From positions 57,461,547-57,525,546 of the forward strand of contig NC_092628.1 of NCBI RefSeq assembly GCF_039555335.1: a stretch of 64,000 nt of DNA, read 5' to 3'. The translations under genes were made by a program, and so were the position numbers. Shown here one piece after another: positions 57,591-64,000 of this stretch. Origin of the DNA: Amphiura filiformis. Taxonomy: Eukaryota; Echinodermata; Ophiuroidea; Amphilepidida; Amphiuridae. Position 1 is the stretch's first letter. Each line of letters starts with the position of its first letter. The notes below the pieces were generated by a model, which saw nothing but the letters and a program-made list of their open reading frames with translations, was not told the origin of the DNA and did not search any database.

Positions 57591-58721
57591 TAAACATATC
57601 AAAAAAGTAACTAATCCCACTTAAATAATGGCCACTATTCAAAAATGGGCGATTGTATTACAAATCTGTAAAATGCGTTGGAAGCCGAATTAATTAATCT
57701 GCGCATTTTGATACCTCATTTGTTGCAATTGTTTAAATATTGACACCGCAGCGTACATTTAAATCAATGTAACCCGAGATTTAAAAGTTGCAGTAAATTC
57801 TATTGATATGTATTCAGTATAATGGAAGGAAATCTGCTCGGCTCTCATGGGAATGTTCGTTTTGTTTCATGCATTTTGGGGTCAAAATGTAGGGAAATCA
57901 ATATTAATTCTTATCGTTGGTCAATATTCACTTAATCCCTAGTTGAAATATGAAGAGTTAACACATTTTAAATGCCCCGCCAAGTTGTCATATCAACGGT
58001 TAACATGGTTAAGTTAGATCAGGTTAGACTGGTCATCTTCGTAACATCTCACCTTTTGAACATGCCAAGGTTACAAGAGACATCTTGATGGACGATAATG
58101 CAACTCCACACAGGGCTAGGATAACCAACCAATTTCTGGAACAAGAAGGCATTAATCGTATGTTATGGCCTGCCAAATCTCCAGACCTGAACCCGTTGAA
58201 GCATTTGTGGGACATTTAAAGTACTGGGTAGACAAAAGGATCAAACCAACAACAACTTTGATTGGTCTGGAACAAATTCTGAGACAGGAATGGGCAGCAA
58301 TAGACCAGGGGCGCATCAGACGTCTTGTAAACAGTATGAGGCGGAGGTGCTTGGCAGTTATTCAGGCAGAAGGAAGCCACACCCGATATTAACTGTTATG
58401 AAAGTGAACATTACAACAACAGTTACAAGAGACATTTGTAAAAACCATTATATCACATGAGTTTAAAAATGAAAATGACAATGTGTACAATGATATCTGA
58501 GTGTTTTTGTATTGTTGTAAGTGCAACTTTCAAATCTGGACCTCGCTACATTAAATTGGCCGGTGTTTTATTGTTTTCCGGGCTATCGTATCAAACGAGG
58601 TATCAAAATGCGCAGAAATAAATTCTGCTTCCAACACATTTTACAGATTTGTAATACAATAGCCCGTTTTTGAATAATAGCCATTCTTTAAGGGGGATTA
58701 GTTATTTGTTTGAGATGTTTA
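57591..58721 (+). mobile_element. Tc1-like transposon remnant with long inverted repeats
   Basis: Terminal inverted repeats of about 130 bases: TAAACATATCAAAAAAGTAA at the left; the right arm, inverted, reads TAAACATCTCAAACAAATAA. Both continue through AATCCC, TTCAAAAA and the block ATTACAAATCTGTAAAATG. A broken transposase lies between. A flanking word TAACC(A/G)CAT(T/C)GTCAAAA is present in direct orientation on both outer sides (57572 and 58745). Confidence 0.8.
58031..58392 (+). pseudogene. Tc1-like transposase C-terminal remnant
   Basis: One frame holds DILMDDNATPHRAR (second catalytic Asp) and WPAKSPDLNPLKHLW, where the third catalytic Glu of the DD34E triad is replaced by Lys. A stop follows at WDI. 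A shifted frame (58215-58392) carries the usual C terminus (VDKRIKPTTTLIGLEQILRQ..). The N-terminal DNA-binding part is absent. Dead copy. Confidence 0.85.
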
Positions 58722-59101
58722 TAACCAAATGCTAATTTAAAGATAACCGCATCGTCAAAAGCAATAGGGAAGTATAAGTTTCTGCCTCCATTCTTACGTC
58801 AGAAAATTTATTTCTTTTCTATTACTACCTCAAGAAATAAAACAATGAAATAGACAAGGACACAAAAAATCTTATCGGTGAACAATTGGAAACGGCGTCG
58901 AGCGCGCAAACCGTGCCGTAGATGTTCATTTATTCATCATAATATATCTTATTTTTGTTCTCATATTTTTCTTCTCGTATTTTCGTAATATTCAGTCATT
59001 CATTTCATATTTGCATACATATAACATATTCATGATCGCGATTATAGACTTCAACGTAGCTAATGAATATGGGTAACATATTTATTAAAGTCTCAGATCG
59101 C

Positions 59102-59361
59102 TCAAATCCTGAGGGACTTTGAAAGCAGCAAGGTGGTGGATGAATCGAGTTTAAAATAGGCATTTCTGGCCTTTTCGGTCTTCCATCGTCCATGTTTTGA
59201 GATCAGAAAGGATGGCACGTGAGCGATTACCACGTCTGCTCCATATTGATCCGACTTTGATTTTGCTAGGTGTATAGTTATACGATCAGCTGAAACAGTG
59301 CAGTCTCTTCTTGTGATCAGACTCAAGTCGTCGAAACGCAGGCCAATACGCTCAGTTCTCC
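59102..59361 (-). pseudogene. Tyrosine recombinase fragment (DIRS/Crypton-type)
   Basis: The - strand frame reads GLRFDDLSLITRRDCTVSAD, then RITIHLAKSKSDQYGADVVIA, and ends HGRWKTEKARNAYFKLDS followed by LLLSKSL and a stop. The SKSDQ segment and the C-terminal HGRW...Y box (probable nucleophile Tyr in RNAYF) are typical of phage-integrase-type recombinases in animal mobile elements. About 90-100 residues that should lie between the two parts, including an Arg/His catalytic segment, are missing, so it is an internally deleted remnant. It lies antisense in intron 3 of the synthetase gene. Confidence 0.65.
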
Positions 59362-59452
59362 ATCATCTAAAGTCAGTAGTAATGATAACCAATGCAAAAC
59401 GTGTCATGTCGTGTTTACACTGAGCCACTCAGCTATTTTCATCTTGTTACAG

Positions 59453-59559
59453 TTACGATGTAAATGTCTGCTTCTTTCACGTTCACCAGATGATCTTGTG
59501 AACAGAACTGTTCAAATGATTCCAGAACTACGAGATCATTCAACTAAAGGATTTCCAAG
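59453..59559 (+). CDS. ACSF2-like synthetase, exon 4
   Basis: Acceptor catcttgttacag, donor gtatgc, 35 codons plus two bases. Encodes RCKCLLLSRSPDDLVNRTVQ and PELRDHSTKGFP, matching the variable 'CKAL....' to 'CPE' segment of the family. Confidence 0.75.
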
Positions 59560-60080
59560 GTATGCACGTGTGTAATTTATATGTAATTTGTTTTCTTTAT
59601 CAATGTAGTTATGATGAGACTGCCATATATTTTCATTCTCGTACTAAGTTACACTTTTCACCAATCCTACCTAATACATGAGTTACAGACTGATCGACTG
59701 CTCACTGCCAGAAGTAGATAAATGTAATAGCTGCAATAGCTAGCTGCCATGTGCATGTGTGGATGAGTACAATATAATTTATTGCCAGTTGCAAAAATTG
59801 CATTGATAATATCATGGCGAGCGTACCGTGTAGCAGAATTCAAATATCTCAGATTATTATATTCTTATAGGGCATGTGGTTCTTGAGTTAAGTTGTAAAG
59901 AGGGCGGAAACAAGTATGAGGCAGTGCAGTCTGTCGTTATAAATGTTATTGTATGGGTGTGCATTGTAATTTAATTTTGGCGTATCTTGTCCAGCATGCT
60001 TATTTTTTTTTTAATAATTTCTTTGTGTGTTTTATGATGGTAATAAAATGAATGATTGAATCATTGACTTTCCCTTCCAG

Positions 60081-60143
60081 CTTTCCAGACTTGGAATTTA
60101 TTGTTCACGGAAATCTGAGCCCTTTTGATCATCATCAAGAAAG
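60081..60143 (+). CDS. ACSF2-like synthetase, exon 5
   Basis: Acceptor tttcccttccag, donor gttagt. One base completes a Ser codon, then FPDLEFIVHGNLSPFDHHQE. Equivalent to the 'LPDL..VI' strand of the family. Confidence 0.75.
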
Positions 60144-60946
60144 GTTAGTTGTTATCATTTATATGGACAATAATTATTGCACGCCTGTACGTATTACCAG
60201 AGAAAATGGATTATATGAAGGGAATTTGGAATTATCATGATTTTAGGCAAACTCTGATGGGGTACATTTTAACAGATAAACCTAGTTTCTCGCTTGAAAA
60301 ACAAACAAACAGGTTTATCGAATTTGAAAATCCAATTAATTGAAAAATTGCTACAAATTTGGTTTCTCTACCCAATATTCCTGGTTTTTCGACGCTATTC
60401 CACCCCGCCGGCAACGGCCAATACGCGCTAGCCAGCAAATCTCCGAGTCGGGTGAGCCCTGTCATTTTTTTCCTTGGTACGTATTTTTGGCCCGCTGATT
60501 TTGTCATCACTAAATAGCAAGATAACGGGACGGTAATTATCACAAATAACCGATTATACAGGAAGATAGATTATTAAAGTATGAATTTCTGCAGTTCATT
60601 CTTGTATTGGACTGTTATTATGAGTTTGAGGGAGCCGTGAAGAAGCTAAGAAGCCGTGACGTCACACCATTGTTTAAAATATTATTATCTGCTCCTGGGG
60701 ACCCACTCAGATATACGTATACCTGTAATAAACACGTGGGAAAAGGGTCGGATTTTCGCCATCAGACGGCGTTTTGGGAACCTGGGGTTTCGCCCCTGTA
60801 AATCGCCTCATTATAATTTGTATAATAATGCTACGTGTGACTTTGTATATATGGTGGCTGGAAAGAGCAGAACCAAACGCTGCTGAAGAGACTCTAATTA
60901 TTTGACTTGAATATATCATTTCTAAGATTTCCGTATTTGTTCAAAT

Positions 60947-61017
60947 GTTTTCGTGATTCAGTGGTAGAATTCTCGCCTGCCACGCGGGAGGCCCGGGTTC
61001 GATTCCAGGTGGGGTTA
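60947..61017 (+). tRNA. tRNA-Gly(GCC)-like sequence, probably a pseudogene
   Basis: 71 bases, the normal length for tRNA-Gly-GCC. The D arm, anticodon arm (loop CTGCCAC, anticodon GCC) and T loop (GGTTCGATTCC) are almost identical to the metazoan consensus. The D stem keeps pairing through an A-U pair. The acceptor stem (GTTTTCG against TGGGGTT) has one mismatch and mostly wobble pairs, and the T stem has a G-A mismatch, so function is doubtful. It lies in intron 5 of the synthetase gene. Confidence 0.65.
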
Positions 61018-61733
61018 TTTTGGTAATAAATAAATAAATAATTTATTTGTTTTTATGTAACAATGTATACATTACATTGGGAAATATATTTTGTGCACTT
61101 TTTTTTTCTGTAACGGGGACAATAACAGCTAAAAACTCACCTTGGCCCGGCTCGAGAAGGCGCTGTAATAATGAAACGCTGAAAACAAAAATAAAGAAAT
61201 ACATAAGGGGCGAAATAAATACAAAACAAGACCTTATCTTCTCAAACATGATATGAGGAACATGAAAAAAATATAAGAAAAAATGCCCCCTCTACAAAAT
61301 TAAAATTACAAGAATGAAAACTCAGTTTTTTTTAATTTACAAAAATCATAAAATAAATGAAAAATGTTTAATGTAGCCTACATGATGATATACAAAATTT
61401 AAAAAAATATTTCAGGGTCGAATTAAAACAAAAAGAATGAGATATATTGTCAAGAATGATGGGCGTAGTGGTATGGCGACAGGAATACGGCAACGGTGCT
61501 GCATGTTTCTGCATGCCTGACCATAATGCAATTCACGCAATGATTGACTTGCTGATTGTGCTAATTATTCACATTTAATACGCTGAAAATATTCTCGTTT
61601 TCTCACATTAATGCATAAAGGGGACGATATTTGATATTGTATGTAAGTTTGAAGACAATACATATCCTAAACCAATAGGGTCACCCCCTTTAAATGATCG
61701 GTCACCCGTGTCTGCCAACCCTAATACCCTTGA

Positions 61734-61788
61734 ACATAGGCGCCATGGCTACAGAGCGCATAGCTCTGTAGCCATGGCGCACCTATAC
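61734..61788. repeat. Near-perfect 50-base hairpin
   Basis: GGCGCCATGGCTACAGAGC, a GCAT-centred loop, then AGCTCTGTAGCCATGGCGC. Stem of about 20 bp. Confidence 0.9.
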
Positions 61789-61974
61789 ATCCTAATCCGA
61801 AACCACCGCTGCTCACCACAACCCCAAAAACCATTGCTCATCTGGGTGAGAAACATGGTTAAACTTGGTTCCCCTCTTTTATTGTGTACAATACACATAA
61901 GTCACCCCTTAACACAAATCTTTGAATTTAAAATTCTTATTAATGTTCTTATATAAATCTATTTATTCTGCCAG

Positions 61975-62092
61975 CTGTGTGTACAATATGGATGCATTCA
62001 TGAAGTTGGCGACTCAATCTGATATGGACCAAGTTGAGACAATATGTTGGAGTATTGATATGGATGATCCGTGTATTATTTACACGACATCG
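61975..62092 (+). CDS. ACSF2-like synthetase, exon 6
   Basis: Acceptor ttattctgccag, donor gtaagt. One base completes a Ser codon, then 39 codons ending DDPCIIYTTS. The last four residues are the first half of the AMP-binding P-loop. The exon ends in phase 0 exactly within the motif. Confidence 0.9.
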
Positions 62093-62837
62093 GTAAGTTT
62101 ATTCCAGCTCAACTGCTGGACAATATTTCGTTTATTGATACATGTAGTGTATTCTAAAGAATATGTTATCCTTGACAAAAACAATAATTTCCTTTTATAT
62201 AATTATTTCGGTATTGTGAAAATGTACAATTTCTTGACCGTTCAGTTGATTAACCCCCAAACATTAAATCGACAGTTTCCCTAGAAAATATCTAAAACCG
62301 TAATAAAAATTTAAAATTAATGAAGAATATGCATTCTGTCACCCTGAAAAAACGATAACAAAAATTCCGCCACCGACAGAAAATGACTTTGGGTGTGCTT
62401 ATTTTATTTGGTCATTTATTGTAACATTTGGCGACATAGGCACTGGAATAAAACAGTGATTTTCTTGGTTTTATCCTATTTGTTCGGCTCAAAATTAAAG
62501 GGGGCATATCTGACAATGAATATTAACATTTTGTGGAAAAATATAAAATTCTATTTTCAAAGAAATGTTACAATATTGTTTAACAATAAAACACAAAACA
62601 ACCGGCATGTGTTTGTTTAGGCACCATCATCTCAAACAAAATCCATCTTTAAAACATCCACCCTGGACATTGTTGAGTCTTCTAATTTGAATTGAATACA
62701 TAAATACAAAACCCACCCAAGTCCATACTTTGGCAAATTGAGTTAAGCATGGGAAATTGTTGCTTATACATATGTTTATCATATATATAAAAGTACAAGT
62801 TAAATCCACCTTTTACATGCGTCTATTGAGCATGTGA

Positions 62838-62944
62838 AGTCCAGCATGTATGAAGAACAACCAAGGACTTGTAACACATATGCTATCATTGAAATCCAGT
62901 ATGTGTGAAAGAACAACCCAAGTTCAGGACTTGTAACACATCTA
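62838..62944 (+). repeat. Two-unit direct repeat
   Basis: 'TCCAG(C/T)ATGT(A/G)TGAA..GAACAAC..GGACTTGTAACACAT' occurs at 62840 and 62895, about 55-60 bases apart. Confidence 0.6.
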
Positions 62945-63189
62945 TTGTTGGAGAGTGACTTTTGAAGAAGAAAAAACATGGCAGTGTGCTTATCAACATA
63001 TCTGTACGCTTTATTTTGTATTATCTTACTAGTAGTATTCCCATTCCAACATTGTTGTCTTTGTATGTGATTCAAAAAATAACCCAAGTCCGGCATATAA
63101 AATCCCTGAAATGCTATTATCATCATACCTAAAACACATAATACAGTTTAACCCACTCATTTGCATAAAACTTGCCCTGTACACCAGGT

Positions 63190-63495
63190 AAATCTAACTG
63201 AAGGAATAATCGAATTAACTAGCAATGATGAATACAATTTTTTAATATATAGCCTTGCACTACAACGTTCACGTGGTACCTATGCATTGAACCATGAATA
63301 TCAAAGAAATGCTGATCACTCGCACCTGTAAAATAAGTATCTTTGAAGAGAGCGGTATTGTATTCAATCTATGATTGCAGACATACACAAGTAATGGATG
63401 CAACTTACTTGTAGTACAGGGCGGTACATTCAAAATTGTATTAATTTATAGCTATGGTAGTTAATCCGATTATTACGTCACTTCTACGGCGAATA
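63190..63495. mobile_element. Fold-back element, CGCCGTAGAAGTGACGT family (copy)
   Basis: Matches 30446-30755: GATGAATACAATTTT, CCTTGCACTACA, CACCTGTAA and the right end TTACGTCACTTCTACGGCG. The left end is degraded. Confidence 0.7.
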
Positions 63496-63694
63496 GTCTA
63501 TTGATTTTATACTGATACGTAGTCAAACATGGGGTTTTGTGTATGCATTTGTGGTTTAAAACACAAAGGTACAGTCTTTATAATGAGATCATAAAGAAAT
63601 TCCATGAAAATAATCCAGGTCAAATGCCTTGCATTTATTTTTATGTTCATAGTTCATACTTATTCGATGATTTGCTATGATTATTCACTAACAG

Positions 63695-63805
63695 GGAACC
63701 ACTGGTCTCCCCAAACCAACGGTATTGTCTCATCATGCAGTGGTAAACTGCGCGGCAGATACTGGGGCGTATCGACAAGGAGTGGACGGATTCAACGATA
63801 ATTGG
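63695..63805 (+). CDS. ACSF2-like synthetase, exon 7 (P-loop completion)
   Basis: Acceptor ttcactaacag, donor gtaaat, 37 codons, phase 0. Begins GTTGLPKPTVLSHHAVVN, so with exon 6 it gives the AMP-binding motif YTTSGTTGLPK. The usual KG after P is KP here. Ends NDNW; the gene continues beyond the window. Confidence 0.92.
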
Positions 63806-63840
63806 GTAAATGCTTGTGGAATCTATATTGACGATGTTAA

Positions 63841-63880
63841 CTTAAAGCCATATTATAACATTTGTTGAGGAAAACGCCCT
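63841..63880. mobile_element. Left end of TTAA element family F
   Basis: TTAAAGCCATATTATAACAT through GAGGAAAACGCCC matches the inverse of 37265-37314. Confidence 0.7.
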
Positions 63881-64000
63881 TTTGTGAGACATGAGAGCAC
63901 ATTAGACACACTAAATTCCATTTTGAATAATGTCCTTCTGATATCAAGTAATTCAGATTTTTTGAAATTTACGATATAATATAAATTTTATGGCAAATTA
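63880..64000. mobile_element. TTAA MITE family A fragment (copy 5), runs off the window
   Basis: GAGACATGAGAGCACATTAG, TGTCCTTCTGATATCAAGTA and ATTTTATGGCAAAT match family A. It adjoins the family F end, so the two form a composite. Confidence 0.7.

Larger units (their letters stand above)
45859..63805 (+). other. ACSF2-like acyl-CoA synthetase gene, exons 1-7 (3' part outside)
   Basis: Seven exons at 45859-46032, 53970-54098, 57457-57510, 59453-59559, 60081-60143, 61975-62092 and 63695-63805 join in phase to exactly 252 codons without a stop, all with GT/AG borders. The protein follows the N-terminal part of medium-chain acyl-CoA synthetase family member 2 in order: SY.H.P and IGQQFYETVKRIPDKE, ITFQQMK, LLSLGMKKGDRMAFWGANHAEW, then the P-loop YTTS/GTTGLPKPTVLSHHAVVN. 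These enzymes activate fatty acids to acyl-CoA through an acyl-adenylate. No clear mitochondrial presequence is seen before SYIHVPRK. The downstream adenylation motifs and C-terminal domain must lie beyond 64000. The introns are large (0.5-7.9 kb) and full of mobile elements. Confidence 0.85.

Noticed and set aside
57399-57620. 73-codon - frame over synthetase exon 3
   Set aside because: Shadow frame; the + exon fits the gene in phase on both sides.
1-64000. Prokaryotic-type systems (CRISPR, toxin-antitoxin, phage defence, operons)
   Set aside because: No operon-like ORF strings, no CRISPR-type regular spacers; gene structure is clearly eukaryotic.

Overview
This looks like nuclear DNA from an animal, most likely a marine invertebrate deuterostome (echinoderm or hemichordate). 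The reasons are an AT-rich, intron-rich layout with GT/AG splice sites, a large intronless leucine-rich-repeat GPCR of the LGR/GRL101 type, and a very dense load of fold-back MITEs, LINE, Penelope, Tc1/mariner and tyrosine-recombinase remnants. The species assignment is inference. No bacterial operon, CRISPR array or prokaryotic defence locus is present.

Host genes: three are supported, all on the + strand. (1) The last two coding exons of a single-pass membrane protein (227-335 and 1235-1265), whose start lies before the window. (2) A complete single-exon gene at 5500-8394 coding for a 964-residue receptor with a signal peptide, a cysteine-containing ectodomain, about 15 leucine-rich repeats and a class A seven-helix domain. 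(3) The 5' part of an acyl-CoA synthetase gene resembling ACSF2. Its seven exons lie between 45859 and 63805, are phase-consistent (252 codons), and end just after the AMP-binding P-loop, which is split by an intron. The gene continues past the window.

Everything else is mobile or repetitive. 8.6-9.5 kb: degenerate tandem repeat and a fold-back element. 11.7-13.9 kb: LINE reverse-transcriptase remnant, a Penelope-like GIY-YIG remnant and a tRNA-derived SINE. 14-32 kb: many hairpin MITEs and short arrays. 32.8-35.1 kb: a SINE head followed by three TTAA-flanked fold-back elements packed together. 36.4-37.8 kb: degenerate direct repeats with a nested TTAA element. 40-41.2 kb: nested hairpins. 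42.0-45.0 kb: a broken virus-like DNA element (DNA-polymerase-like pieces on the - strand, acidic ORFs on the + strand) interrupted by a TTAA element. The introns of the synthetase gene (46-64 kb) hold a LINE tail, a striking inverted pair of palindromic elements (52318-53116), nested mariner-type ends (54494-57275), a dead Tc1-like transposon (57591-58721), a tyrosine-recombinase fragment and a tRNA-Gly-like sequence.

The most notable signals are: at least six hairpin families that share TTAA target sites; the inverted pair at 52.3-53.1 kb carrying one 18-base palindrome four times; fold-back elements carrying DR1-type nuclear-receptor half-site pairs; and the broken virus-like element. All repeat calls were made by eye from sequence matches within this window; no database search was possible.
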